In this document: in pieces, positions 15,535-23,896 of the stretch
How the letters are laid out: each line of letters opens with the position of its first letter
Numbering within the stretch: the first letter of the stretch is position 1
DNA from: a virus
Length of the DNA stretch: 64,000 nucleotides
IMG/VR virus record: IMGVR_UViG_3300031707_006565
Span: 1 to 64,000 of that record
Reading direction: 5' to 3' (one strand)
Made by a program: the position numbers and the translations under genes
The notes under the pieces: model-generated
Told to the model about the DNA's origin: nothing
The model's database searches: none
What the model saw: only the letters and a program-made list of their open reading frames with translations

Positions 15535-16962
15535 ATGACTAAATTAGCCAAATGGGATACCGCTTACATCAATTCTCTGCCGGATGCCGCTTTTGCCGTA
15601 ATCGAGCCGGCATATACCCGAGGTGAAACCGAAGACAAAAACTGTCGTCATCTTCCGCATCATTCCGACGGCGTAAAAGACGGTTCTGACTCCAATGACC
15701 ACATTGACATTGACCATTTACGTAATGCCTGGCAGCGCCGAGCGCAGATCAAGCCGGTTACCGATTCGATTTCTCAGGATGAATTGATTAGCAAAGCCGA
15801 AAAACACTTAAAAAAGCACATCAAAGATTTGAAGCTCGATTGGGGCGAAGAATCAATGATCGAAATAATCCCCGGCCAGTATTCGCTTTCTAAAAATGGC
15901 ATTGGTAAGATTCGCTTGATCGCACCGGTTACGAATCGCGTTTCTCTCGAGGCTCAGCCCAATCAGGCCGCTTCACCTTCTCTGCCTCAATCCGATGCTG
16001 AATTTTTCCGCGCCCGTTTCCGCGCCCTTTCCCAAATTTTCATCGCGGATTATGCGATTGATTTTACCCAGGAAGGCGTCTTAGAAAAATCGGTCCCGCT
16101 TCTAAAAAATCAGACTGTTTACCCAGATCATAATACTGATATTCACAATTGGATCGGTGTAGTTGAAAATTCGTTGTGGGACAAAGAATTCTCTCCGCCG
16201 GGTGTAGATGCTGATCTAAAAATCGACCGGGCGAATAATCTCAAAATTATCCGCGGTCTTACCTTCGAACCGCCCGCAATCCATTCCTGTTCGGTCACTA
16301 TTTTCTTTACCTGGCATAAAAGTCATCCTGAATTGTCCGATGATGTGTATGACCCGGATTGCTTTTGGTGGTTACTCGGGACTGAAAAAGATGGCGAAAT
16401 CGTCCGCGTTATCGTTGATGAAATTCTGCAATATGGCGAATTGTCCCTGGTCTGGCAAGGCGCTGACCCTTACGCCAAACGTAAACTCGAATCCAGGCTT
16501 AAATCATTCAAAAAAGAATTCGAAATTAAGAATTCGGAATTAAAAAATCAAAACAAAGGAGGTCAAACAATGACCGACCAAGAAATCAAAGCAATGCAGG
16601 AGGCAAATGCGACCCTGCAAAAAGAAAATCAAACAGTCAAGGCTGAAGTCGAAACGCTTAAACCAGATGCGGCTCTTGGCAAAAAACATCTTGAACAACT
16701 CCGGAAAGAAACCGAATCCATCTACCGATTACTTAAAGGAGACAAGGTCGACGAACAATTCATCAAGACCATAATTCAAACCGCATCGGCAGAAAATCTC
16801 GAAACTTTGAAGAAAGATTTCGAGGCCTCACTCGCTACAAAAACAACTTTCACCTGTCCTCACTGTCAGAAACCGATATCCGGTTTTCGCGCTTCCAAAG
16901 AAACTCAGACTGTGTCTACCGAAAAACCGACCGAAATCGAAGCTGCACAACATAAAGTTTAA
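15535..16962 (+). CDS. prohead protease-scaffold protein
   Basis: A 475-residue protein of the Mu I/Z type. Residues about 150-290 look like the protease domain (IADYAIDFTQEGVLEKSVPLLKNQ..., ending with GLTFEPPAIHSCSVTIFF), and residues about 345-450 are a long coiled coil typical of scaffold, ending with CPHCQKPISGF. An internal ATG at 16570 has its own AAAGGAGG, so scaffold is made separately as well. The protease removes scaffold during capsid maturation. Confidence 0.78.
   Translation: MTKLAKWDTAYINSLPDAAFAVIEPAYTRGETEDKNCRHLPHHSDGVKDGSDSNDHIDIDHLRNAWQRRAQIKPVTDSISQDELISKAEKHLKKHIKDLKLDWGEESMIEIIPGQYSLSKNGIGKIRLIAPVTNRVSLEAQPNQAASPSLPQSDAEFFRARFRALSQIFIADYAIDFTQEGVLEKSVPLLKNQTVYPDHNTDIHNWIGVVENSLWDKEFSPPGVDADLKIDRANNLKIIRGLTFEPPAIHSCSVTIFFTWHKSHPELSDDVYDPDCFWWLLGTEKDGEIVRVIVDEILQYGELSLVWQGADPYAKRKLESRLKSFKKEFEIKNSELKNQNKGGQTMTDQEIKAMQEANATLQKENQTVKAEVETLKPDAALGKKHLEQLRKETESIYRLLKGDKVDEQFIKTIIQTASAENLETLKKDFEASLATKTTFTCPHCQKPISGFRASKETQTVSTEKPTEIEAAQHKV
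16570..16962 (+). CDS. nested scaffold protein from an internal start
   Basis: In-frame ATG 16570 of the protease gene is preceded by AAAGGAGG at a 7-base spacing, a better ribosome site than that of the full-length gene. The 130-residue product is the coiled coil plus the CPHC tail, with no protease domain. Nested scaffold starts of this kind are known for lambda C/Nu3 and Mu I/Z, and give many scaffold copies per protease. Confidence 0.72.
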   Translation: MTDQEIKAMQEANATLQKENQTVKAEVETLKPDAALGKKHLEQLRKETESIYRLLKGDKVDEQFIKTIIQTASAENLETLKKDFEASLATKTTFTCPHCQKPISGFRASKETQTVSTEKPTEIEAAQHKV

Positions 16963-17003
16963 TGACTTTTAAACCTTTAAACTTTGAATTTTTAAACTTT
17001 TTA
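16963..17003. repeat. CTTTTAAACCTTTAAACTTTG spacer run
   Basis: Another member of the short CTTTNAAC spacer iterations, here four units long. It ends before the AAGGAG of the decoration gene. Confidence 0.45.
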
Positions 17004-17017
17004 ACAAGGAGATAATT

Positions 17018-17383
17018 ATGTCCCCAACAATTTCACTCAAAGGTATCAAAGAAAATCCGACCCTATTAGCCTCATCGCTGACCCGGGGCACGGATGAAGG
17101 TAAGCCGGTGGTGATTTCTGCTAATAAAACCGCTGCTCTTGCTTCCAATGGTAACAGTTTTTATGGTATCATCGAATCCATTTCCGAAGACGCAGCAGTC
17201 TGCGTTGTCAAAACTATAGGCATCGTAACCGTTGCTTACACCGGTTCCGCCCCCACGGTCGGTTTTGGCCAACTCGCTTCGGATGGCTCGGGCGCAGTCA
17301 AATCCGGCACCGGCACAAATCCCTACTACTGGATTCTTGACGTCGATGAAACGAACGAAGCAGTCACATTCGATCTTGGATAA
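17018..17383 (+). CDS. capsid cement/decoration protein (DUF2190-like)
   Basis: A 121-residue Gly/Thr/Ala-rich beta protein starting after AAGGAG and lying between scaffold and major capsid protein. It has the DUF2190-like pattern: an early loss-of-charge segment, an internal 'GIIESI..DAAV.V...GIVTVAYTG', and a YW-containing C terminus. Decoration proteins bind assembled capsids and stabilise them. The position and size both fit; no catalytic function is expected. Confidence 0.75.
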   Translation: MSPTISLKGIKENPTLLASSLTRGTDEGKPVVISANKTAALASNGNSFYGIIESISEDAAVCVVKTIGIVTVAYTGSAPTVGFGQLASDGSGAVKSGTGTNPYYWILDVDETNEAVTFDLG

Positions 17384-17461
17384 TATCAAATTCGCTTTTC
17401 GCTCTCCACTTTCCGCGATCCGCGGTTGGTGGTATGCGATTAGCGATTATAAGGAGAAACA
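17384..17461. other. spacer with imperfect repeats and a ribosome site
   Basis: The spacer has TTCGCTTTTCGCTCTCCACTTTCCGCGATCCGCGG-like short repeats (TTCGC, CGCGATCCGCGG) and ends with AAGGAG before the capsid gene. I see no promoter. It resembles the other host-type repeats of this prophage but matches none of them exactly. Confidence 0.3.
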
Positions 17462-18520
17462 ATGATCAAACTACCCGAAAAAACCCTTTCCTTAAAACTG
17501 GAAAAGGGTATGTATGGAGACGCTCAGCGTCTCTCTAAAACAGAGAAGAAGCACATCTCATTTTCCTCGTTCCTTGAGCGGCTTGACCCGACCGAACCTA
17601 AATACCCGCTTGATGCGTTCGAGCGTCAACTTGCCCGTTTCGGTATCGTTACCAAAGGCGAGCAAATCAGTCTGGTTGAAGACTTCTACAAAACCTACGA
17701 ATCCGCCGTCCTCTTCCCGGAATTTATCAACCGCAACGTCTTAATCGGTTACAAATTCGGCAAGAACGAATTGAAGATTGACGATCTGATTGCGTTAACC
17801 GAATACATTGACGGCGTCGTCTTCAATCCCACTTGTGCCGTAGATTCCACCGAAGAAGAAGAAATCTATCAGGTCGGTGAAATGGGCGAATTCCCATGCA
17901 CCACCATCTCTGTCGCGCCCAAGCCGGTCAAAGCAATCAAAGTCGGCCGACGGCTCAAGGCTTCTTATGAAGTCCTGCGCCGGATGCAGATTGACCTTTT
18001 GGCGCTTCATCTTCAGATCATCGGTCTTAAGATGCAGCGGGCAATGACCAAATGGGCATTGGACGTTTTCGTCAATGGCGATGGCAATATTAATCCTGCC
18101 CCGACTCAAAACATCGAAACGCCTGGTGCGCTCAAATACAATGATTTAGTCGATTTCGAGCTCGATTTCGCCGCGCTTGGTTTTGAAAAAACCCACATGG
18201 TTGGCACTACCGCCATTGTCAAAGACATTCTTAAGATGGAAGAATTTAAAGATGTCGTGGCTGGTTTTAATTTCCAGGCAACCGGCAATATGGTAAGTCC
18301 ATTTGGCGACATTCTCCGTTTTCATCCCTCGACTCCGGCAAACAAAATTCTGGGCTGGGACCAGAAGTCTCATCTTGAAATCATCAAAGAACGCGGTGCT
18401 CAGCTCACCGAAACCGAACGCATCATCGATAAACAATTCGAACAGGTCGTCATCTCCGACGTGCTCGGCATCTCCAAGATTTTCACCAACGCCGGCCGCA
18501 TCCTCATCATCGTATATTAA
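17462..18520 (+). CDS. major capsid protein
   Basis: A 352-residue protein with the profile of Mu-like/HK97-fold coat proteins: a Lys-rich N-terminal arm, a long helix around residues 60-100 (FERQLARFGIVTK...), the 'ESAVLFPEFINRNVLIGY' segment seen in such coat proteins, a central 'TEEEEIYQVGEMGEFPCTTI' beta stretch and a basic E-loop-like 'VGRRLKASYEVLRRM'. It is immediately after decoration and scaffold genes. It would build the capsid shell. Confidence 0.82.
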   Translation: MIKLPEKTLSLKLEKGMYGDAQRLSKTEKKHISFSSFLERLDPTEPKYPLDAFERQLARFGIVTKGEQISLVEDFYKTYESAVLFPEFINRNVLIGYKFGKNELKIDDLIALTEYIDGVVFNPTCAVDSTEEEEIYQVGEMGEFPCTTISVAPKPVKAIKVGRRLKASYEVLRRMQIDLLALHLQIIGLKMQRAMTKWALDVFVNGDGNINPAPTQNIETPGALKYNDLVDFELDFAALGFEKTHMVGTTAIVKDILKMEEFKDVVAGFNFQATGNMVSPFGDILRFHPSTPANKILGWDQKSHLEIIKERGAQLTETERIIDKQFEQVVISDVLGISKIFTNAGRILIIVY

Positions 18521-18528
18521 TGAATTTT

Positions 18529-18598
18529 TGGACGCAAAGCGTAGATGGAGCGAAAGCGACATCAACCTTTAAATCTTTAAACCTTTGAACTTTTATTA
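18529..18598. repeat. spacer with GACGCAAAGCGTAGATGG and CTTTAAACCTTTGAAC repeats
   Basis: The spacer contains a GACGCAAAGCGTAGATGGAG-like unit followed by a run of CTTTAAATC/CTTTAAACC/CTTTGAAC elements. It is host-type repeat material, and the ribosome site TTAGGAGC follows it. Confidence 0.4.
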
Positions 18599-18607
18599 GG
18601 AGCTAAC

Positions 18608-19057
18608 ATGAAAAAATTATTAATAACATTATTAATTTTATCTTTCACGATTCCACTTTTCGCTGTGACATATCTTAAAACTAGCGGTCCGACTACTCTC
18701 TGGTCTGGTGATACCTTAAAGCAAAACACGACGCTTACCGCCTCCCCGATTTTTGTCGTTTCCACTTTTTCCTATCTGCATGCCTGGGTCTATACGGCGA
18801 ACGTGGCGGATTCGACCAGTTATCGTCTCTGGTATCGTTTTGCCTTGAGCCCGTCCGATACCTTCTGCGTGCCTAACGATACCCTTGGTGCCGGAGTTTC
18901 CTCGACCATTATTCGCATTGTTGACCAATCCTGGCATTACATCGCAATTGACCTGCCTGATACCAAACCGCCTTACATGCAGATACTCGCAACTTCTCAT
19001 GCTACCGCCCACGGCAAGCGCAATCGTATCTGGGTTAAAATTTTCTTTTCACAATAA
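18608..19057 (+). CDS. secreted phage-borne protein, copy 1
   Basis: A 149-residue protein with a textbook signal peptide (MKK, hydrophobic core, cleavage near A19). The mature part is a Thr/Ser/Tyr-rich beta protein. It shares 'GPTTLWSGDTLKQ.TTLTAS', 'FALSPSD.F.VP', 'STII.I.D' and the C-terminal 'RIWVKIFFSQ' with the next gene. A Sec signal is unexpected in a head module; the protein may decorate the host surface or mature on an exported route. Function unknown. Confidence 0.7.
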   Translation: MKKLLITLLILSFTIPLFAVTYLKTSGPTTLWSGDTLKQNTTLTASPIFVVSTFSYLHAWVYTANVADSTSYRLWYRFALSPSDTFCVPNDTLGAGVSSTIIRIVDQSWHYIAIDLPDTKPPYMQILATSHATAHGKRNRIWVKIFFSQ

Positions 19058-19072
19058 ACTTAAGGAACGAAC

Positions 19073-19522
19073 ATGAAAAAAATATTTATCTCGTTGCTTT
19101 TAATTACCATTACCACGATGTGTTTTGGTACTATCTATCTTAGAACCGCCGGTCCTCATACCTTGTATGCCGGCGACACCTTAAAGAAAAGCACGACTCT
19201 TACTAGTTCGGCGGTTTTTATTCCTTCATGTTTTAATTATCTGCACGTTTATCTTCGCACGACCAATCCGGCAGCTGATTCGGTAAGCTATCAAATGTAT
19301 TATCGTCTTGCGTTAAGTCCATCCGATTCATTTGTCGTGCCTGGGGATTCAGTTGGCACCGATATATCTTCGACCATAATCACGATCACGGATACGCTAA
19401 GGCATTATTACGTGATGAAATTGCCTGATGCCATGCCGCCTAATATGCAGATTTTATTCGCATCCGATTCTAATCAAGGTAACCGCACCCGAATCTGGAC
19501 CAAAATCTTCTTCTCGCAATAA
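19073..19522 (+). CDS. secreted phage-borne protein, copy 2
   Basis: A 149-residue paralogue of the preceding gene, separated by 15 bases and of equal length. The signal peptide (MKKIFISLLLITITTMCFG) is retained. The same strand order and conserved motifs indicate a tandem duplication followed by divergence; the cysteine at residue 17 is in the signal region and does not form a clear lipobox. Function unknown. Confidence 0.7.
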   Translation: MKKIFISLLLITITTMCFGTIYLRTAGPHTLYAGDTLKKSTTLTSSAVFIPSCFNYLHVYLRTTNPAADSVSYQMYYRLALSPSDSFVVPGDSVGTDISSTIITITDTLRHYYVMKLPDAMPPNMQILFASDSNQGNRTRIWTKIFFSQ

Positions 19523-19532
19523 AATGAAAAAC

Positions 19533-19620
19533 TTTTCAACGCAGAGACCGCAAAGTTCGCAGAGACAAGAAAAAAAATATCTTTTCTCGGCGGTCTCGGC
19601 GCGCTCTGCGTTGAATTTTA
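19533..19620. repeat. large palindromic CGCAGAG repeat
   Basis: TTCAACGCAGAG at 19536-19547 is an exact inverted copy of CTCTGCGTTGAA at 19604-19615, enclosing a GC-rich then A-rich interior (CAGAGACAAG... / ...CGGCGGTCTCGGCG). It is a REP-like hairpin in the spacer before the 19631 gene. The form is that of repeats dispersed in bacterial chromosomes rather than phage DNA. Confidence 0.6.
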
Positions 19621-19630
19621 AGGAGTAATA

Positions 19631-19855
19631 ATGTCAAAAATTAAAGTCAAAGTCCATCCAAAAATCGTCAAAGACGGTTCTGGTTTTCACGATTTCCATT
19701 CCAAGACCGACATCTACCCGAAAAAGGCGGATGAAGTTTTTGAAGTCGAAAAGACTCCGTTCATCAACCGCAAGCTCGATACCGGCGAACTAATTCTGGT
19801 CGAAAGTAAAAAAGAAAAACCGAAACCTGAAGAAGATCCTAAGAAAACGAAATAA
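19631..19855 (+). CDS. small basic head-connector-like protein
   Basis: A 74-residue protein starting after TAAGGAG. The first two-thirds contain 'DGSGFHDFHSKTDIYPKKADEVFEVEKTPFI' and a Lys/Glu tail. It is between capsid-associated genes and the connector genes, the place where small head-tail joining proteins reside. No firm family assignment. Confidence 0.55.
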   Translation: MSKIKVKVHPKIVKDGSGFHDFHSKTDIYPKKADEVFEVEKTPFINRKLDTGELILVESKKEKPKPEEDPKKTK

Positions 19856-20055
19856 CATGACTATTTCTCTCATCTCGCCCCTTTCTCCCATTTGCCCCAT
19901 AAGACGATTCTTCTTCTCCGAGGCACTAAGACTGCTTCAAAAAGAGTTAAACGTTTTTAAACACTTTTTAAACACTATACTGACCCGATTACAACCCCAT
20001 CTCTACCTTTTATATTCTTTATCCGTGTTAATCTGTGTTAATCCGCGGTTAAATT
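19856..20055. repeat. spacer with ATCCGTGTTAATCTGTG repeats
   Basis: The first part is a C/T-rich low-complexity run. The second part, 20021-20053, is TATCCGTGTTAATCTGTGTTAATCCGCGG, a clean member of the CCGTG/CTGTG spacer-repeat family. The frame at 19857-20063 through it has no ribosome site and low-complexity product, so I do not call it. Confidence 0.5.
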
Positions 20056-20439
20056 ATGCTTGAACTAAACGATATCATCAAAGACCGTCTATCTGTCACG
20101 GTCGATAAGCTTGAGGAAAAGCGTCCAGGGATTATCGGCCGTGCTATTCAGGAAGCCCAATCCCAGCTCGGTTACAAAGAAGACCCTGCTACCGACTTGG
20201 AAAAGCTCCACGTTGGACTTTCCGCCTCGCTTAAACTTGGCCGCTCCGCAATTGACTTATACCAGGAAGACCTTCAGGAAGAGCAGGCAGATGATGTGCG
20301 CCGCCAGTATCAGGATCGCATCGCCTTCTTAAAGCAGAAACTTGATGAGCTTAACAAAGAATTTACCGAAATCAAAAGCCAACTCACCGGCGATCCCAAT
20401 GCCACCCCGCCTTGTTTTGACATTAAAAAATCCAAATGA
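20056..20439 (+). CDS. head-tail connector-like protein
   Basis: A 127-residue, mostly alpha-helical acidic protein (LEKLHVGLSASLKLGRSAIDLYQEDLQEEQ). It overlaps the next gene by four bases and sits after the capsid, where Mu gp36-like (DUF1320) adaptors lie. The assignment rests on position and helical character. Confidence 0.5.
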   Translation: MLELNDIIKDRLSVTVDKLEEKRPGIIGRAIQEAQSQLGYKEDPATDLEKLHVGLSASLKLGRSAIDLYQEDLQEEQADDVRRQYQDRIAFLKQKLDELNKEFTEIKSQLTGDPNATPPCFDIKKSK

Positions 20440-20813
20440 CAATGAATAAGCTTAAAGATAGTTGGCAATCTCTAATGTCCCTCGTTTCAACCCAGATAAC
20501 TCTTCTCAAATTTACCGAAGGTGATTATAACGAAGACTGGGATGAAGGTAAAAAACTTTATGATGAATATCCGCTTCCTGCCCGTATTAAATATGAGATG
20601 TCCCAACGTGAACTCGAAGAGCTCGGCGAAGCGATGCTCTTGGATGCAATTTTAATCATTCGTCAAAAAGACTTAGACGAACAGACTCTGGATATTATTT
20701 CCAAAGACCATTTCAAAATCTCGGATAAAGAATACCGAATCACCAAATTCCAGCCAGTTGTTATCGCTTCGGAAAAACTCGGATTTAAAATCGGCATTAA
20801 GGAAATCTTATGA
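20436..20813 (+). CDS. head-tail joining or stopper-like protein
   Basis: A 125-residue protein with a beta-rich C terminus ('FKISDKEYRITKFQPVVIASEKLGFKIGIKEIL') in the pattern of phage head-closure or stopper proteins. It overlaps the upstream gene by ATGA and precedes the tail-completion protein. A role at the neck is inferred from context. Confidence 0.5.
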   Translation: MTMNKLKDSWQSLMSLVSTQITLLKFTEGDYNEDWDEGKKLYDEYPLPARIKYEMSQRELEELGEAMLLDAILIIRQKDLDEQTLDIISKDHFKISDKEYRITKFQPVVIASEKLGFKIGIKEIL

Positions 20814-20840
20814 ACTTTGAACTTTTGCACGTTTAAACTT
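20814..20840. repeat. CTTTGAACTTTT spacer run
   Basis: A short run of ACTTTGAACTTTTGCACGTTTAAACTTTT before the ATG at 20843. It belongs to the CTTTNAAC spacer iterations and leaves no recognisable ribosome site. Confidence 0.4.
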
Positions 20841-20842
20841 TT

Positions 20843-21337
20843 ATGTTAAAAGGTAATTGGTCCGGCGTAACCCGCAAGCTCGAGGGCTTTCAGAAAGAAC
20901 TGACTGATGGCATGCGCGAATCTACTGCCCAGTCTGCCGCCCTGGTCGAATCCACCGTCCTCGGCCATCTTAAACATCAGGACCTTGGCTGGCAATCTCT
21001 TTCTCCAGCCTATTTAAAACAAAAATTAACTAAAAAAGGTCGTGGTTCACGCCGTCTTTCCGAGAAAATTCTCATCGCAACCGCTACCTATTTTCAAAGC
21101 ATTACGACTTCATTTTCAACAATAGATAAAGGACTTAAAGCTTTTGTCGGCGTTAAACGTGGTGTCGCCCGAGAAAAAGACGGAACTGACGTGGTTGATA
21201 TCGCTTCGGTCCATGAATTTGGCTCTCCTAAAAATAACATTCCCGCCCGTCCGCTCTGGCAACCTACTCTTAAAGAAACCGAACCCAAAATCAAAAAAAT
21301 CTATCAGGAAAAACTTAAGGACTTACTACAAATATGA
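20843..21337 (+). CDS. tail completion/virion morphogenesis protein (Mu gpG-like)
   Basis: A 164-residue protein resembling the phage virion morphogenesis family: a helical N terminus, 'GWQSLSPAYLKQKLTKKGRGSRRLSEKILIATATYF..SITTSF', and 'ASVHEFGSPKNNIPARPLWQPTL' near the C terminus. The 'HEFG....IPARP' motif is the family signature. The protein completes or caps the tail before joining to the head. Confidence 0.82.
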   Translation: MLKGNWSGVTRKLEGFQKELTDGMRESTAQSAALVESTVLGHLKHQDLGWQSLSPAYLKQKLTKKGRGSRRLSEKILIATATYFQSITTSFSTIDKGLKAFVGVKRGVAREKDGTDVVDIASVHEFGSPKNNIPARPLWQPTLKETEPKIKKIYQEKLKDLLQI

Positions 21338-22143
21338 TTGAATTCTGTTTCACTAATCTCGAATATTACTTAAAGCAGATTAAGAATTCTGAAGATGTGG
21401 CAGTCTTCGCTTCACCCCGCCGGCTGGTCCGTGAAAAACCTGATATCGATTTTATCAAAGCTAATGTCAAAGAGAAAAATCCTTATTGTCTAATTACCAT
21501 TGCCGATTATAACGAGACCAAATTCGGCATTCATTTTGATACCTATCCCGAATATTTTATTTCCGATATCGCACACGTCGGTAAAAGTTCTGCTGCTTAT
21601 CAGATTAACGGTAATCATCAGGGTAATAATTCTTACATTCTTAAAATAGCCGCCGGCGGCACTATCGGGACCGAACCATATCCCACCTATCAGCTGATAA
21701 TCAACGATGACGATTGGACTGACCCTGCGGAAATTCCCGCTTCCGGCATAATCCCAATTGAAGATAATCTTACTTTTGATTTTCAAGTCGCGAGCATTGT
21801 GATCACCGACGATACATATTCGTTCCAGACTACTGCCCAGCAAATCAAAGTTTACAAGGAAAAAGAGATAATAATTAAATACCGTGTTGAAATCTGGGCA
21901 AAAACCAAACTCGAACTTTTTCAGACCGGCGGTTACTTCGACCAGCTTTCCCGACTGATGATTGATAGGTATGTTACTGATGGCATCCAAATTATTAACG
22001 TTTCGCCTTCCGGTGCACGCTGGATTCAATCCGAATTTGAAACTGAACATTCACTCATTCGCGGCGCACAGGAATTTACTTACCAGGGCGCAATTTATAC
22101 TAAAAAGACCGATTGCCTGATAACCAAATTTTTATTTACATAA
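21334..22143 (+). CDS. hypothetical tail or neck protein
   Basis: A 269-residue protein overlapping the tail-completion gene by ATGA and preceding the sheath. It has alternating hydrophobic residues, with a central Gly/Tyr-rich part and a 'IKYRVEIWAKTKLELFQTGGYFDQLSRLMIDRY' region. The location corresponds to tail-terminator genes in Mu-like phages, but I recognise no motif. Confidence 0.5.
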   Translation: MIEFCFTNLEYYLKQIKNSEDVAVFASPRRLVREKPDIDFIKANVKEKNPYCLITIADYNETKFGIHFDTYPEYFISDIAHVGKSSAAYQINGNHQGNNSYILKIAAGGTIGTEPYPTYQLIINDDDWTDPAEIPASGIIPIEDNLTFDFQVASIVITDDTYSFQTTAQQIKVYKEKEIIIKYRVEIWAKTKLELFQTGGYFDQLSRLMIDRYVTDGIQIINVSPSGARWIQSEFETEHSLIRGAQEFTYQGAIYTKKTDCLITKFLFT

Positions 22144-22156
22144 TAAGGAGATATAT

Positions 22157-22381
22157 ATGTCAGAAACAAAAACAGATAACAAAAAAGATACCCAAAAGGT
22201 AACTGAAGCATCTACTTCAGCTGCCAAAGGAACCGTCTCGAAATTTTTTACCAAATTCAAAACAAAACCCTATCTCCTCGATGCCTTCTGCTTAATGCAC
22301 AAATCCACGTCCGAATCCGAACTCACCGAAGCCGACTTCAACCGCAAACTCAAGGAATTTCAAAACCGTAAAATCGGATAA
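22157..22381 (+). CDS. small protein before the tail sheath
   Basis: A 74-residue protein with a Lys/Thr-rich N terminus and an acidic-amphipathic C terminus ('SELTEADFNRKLKEFQNRK'), starting after TAAGGAGA. Mu-like phages usually have a small gene (DUF2635) at this position, but the sequence does not match well enough to assign it. Confidence 0.5.
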   Translation: MSETKTDNKKDTQKVTEASTSAAKGTVSKFFTKFKTKPYLLDAFCLMHKSTSESELTEADFNRKLKEFQNRKIG

Positions 22382-22426
22382 TACATTGAGAATTTTTAAT
22401 TGTGAATTTCTAACGAAGGAGGCTAT

Positions 22427-23887
22427 ATGCCAATAAAAGATTTACCTGGCTTTTATCCTGAAATCAAGGACGGCGGACTCGGTGCATTACCTGCGCTCAA
22501 CGTCTCGGTCTTTGGCTTAATCGGGGTGGCAAGTCAGGGTTCGGAAACTCCCAAGCTCATCTCCGATATCCAATCACTAATTGATGAATATGAAGCCGGC
22601 TCGATGGTCGAGCATGCGCTAGATGCCATGACCTGCGGCGCCCGTCAGATTGTCTGCTTGAAAGCAGCCACCTCGGTTGCCGACGTTATCGGCACTCCGA
22701 CCAAGACCGGCACCGGCACCGGCACTGCTACCGCAAACCTACAAGATGGTGTAACCGCAGTAAAGTGTGACCGCACTCATCTATTCCTAATTACCGTTTC
22801 CGGTGCGCTGGCTACCGCCAGATACAAATATTCCCCCAATAACGGAATTACCTGGTCTGAAGAAAAATCCTTTATAATTACCGAAACCGGTAAATCCAAA
22901 ATCAATCTTGAAGACGGCACTTTCATTGAATTTTCTGATGCCAATTCATCACCCGAAAACTCATGGATTGAGAGCGATACCTGGTTGCTTGCCAACACCG
23001 AATCCAAGATGAATACCGAAGATTTAACCGATGCGGTTGACATGCTTTCCGCTTCTAAGGATGCCAACGGAACCGGCTTGCCATTCATTTACGTTGCCGC
23101 TCCTGGCGACGAAACAACCTGGGCAATTCTTGGATCCAAAGCATCTGCAATCTGGACTGCGGAACAGCGTCCGCTCTGGTTTATGATGAACTCCGATGCT
23201 CCTGATTATGACGACATCGATGGCTGGATTGAAGCCTTAGTTGCTTCAAGCGGTCAATACCGGAACAAACAGCTTGCGGTTAATGCCTTTTATGGCAGAC
23301 TGCTCGATACCCGAGGTAACTTACAGGTACGGGCTGGTGGCGGTTGTATTGCCGGCTTAATTGCCAAAGGCAAACTCCACTGGTCAGTTGGCTGGGTTCG
23401 TGAAATGGTGATACCCAATTGTGTTGGTATTGAGCCATTTAATTCTGATGCCGACAAGATGGACGACGGACGGATTGCTCAACTCAACGATGCCCGTTTC
23501 ATCACCGGCCGTCACTGGCCCGGTTATGGTCGGGTTCCGACCGATGACTGGATGATGGCACCCGATACTTCTGATTTCTTCTGTATTCGTAACCGCCGCA
23601 TTATGGACGCTGCAATCAATGGCGTTAAACTTGCCAATACTCCGTTCGTCAATGAACCCGGCGTTGCCAAAGAAGACATGATCGCTTACAAAAAAGCCCT
23701 CGAACAACCGCTCGATGCCTTAATTACCGAAAGTTCGATTATGAATTTTACGTTGACTTTGATTCCGGATGCGAACATCTGGACCAACGGCATTGTTCAC
23801 TGCACCGTTGCGATAATTCCGACTCCAACTAAGAAAAAGCTGGTTGCAACCTTCCAGCTCAAAACCGGCACCGCCGCATCAGTATAA
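22427..23887 (+). CDS. tail sheath protein
   Basis: A 486-residue sheath protein that forms the contractile outer tube. The N terminus (KDLPGFYPEIKDGG...NVSVFGLIGVA) and C terminus (EDMIAYKKALEQPLDALITESSIMNFTLTLIPDANIW) match Mu L-type sheath proteins; the intermediate region has Thr/Gly-rich insertions such as repeated TGTGT. It starts after GGAGGC, and the tail-tube gene follows in ten bases. Contractile morphology follows from this gene. Confidence 0.88.
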   Translation: MPIKDLPGFYPEIKDGGLGALPALNVSVFGLIGVASQGSETPKLISDIQSLIDEYEAGSMVEHALDAMTCGARQIVCLKAATSVADVIGTPTKTGTGTGTATANLQDGVTAVKCDRTHLFLITVSGALATARYKYSPNNGITWSEEKSFIITETGKSKINLEDGTFIEFSDANSSPENSWIESDTWLLANTESKMNTEDLTDAVDMLSASKDANGTGLPFIYVAAPGDETTWAILGSKASAIWTAEQRPLWFMMNSDAPDYDDIDGWIEALVASSGQYRNKQLAVNAFYGRLLDTRGNLQVRAGGGCIAGLIAKGKLHWSVGWVREMVIPNCVGIEPFNSDADKMDDGRIAQLNDARFITGRHWPGYGRVPTDDWMMAPDTSDFFCIRNRRIMDAAINGVKLANTPFVNEPGVAKEDMIAYKKALEQPLDALITESSIMNFTLTLIPDANIWTNGIVHCTVAIIPTPTKKKLVATFQLKTGTAASV

Positions 23888-23896
23888 GGAGGCAAC

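Noticed and set aside
19857-20063. 68-residue frame after the 19631 gene
   Set aside because: No ribosome site, low-complexity product and it runs through a spacer repeat.
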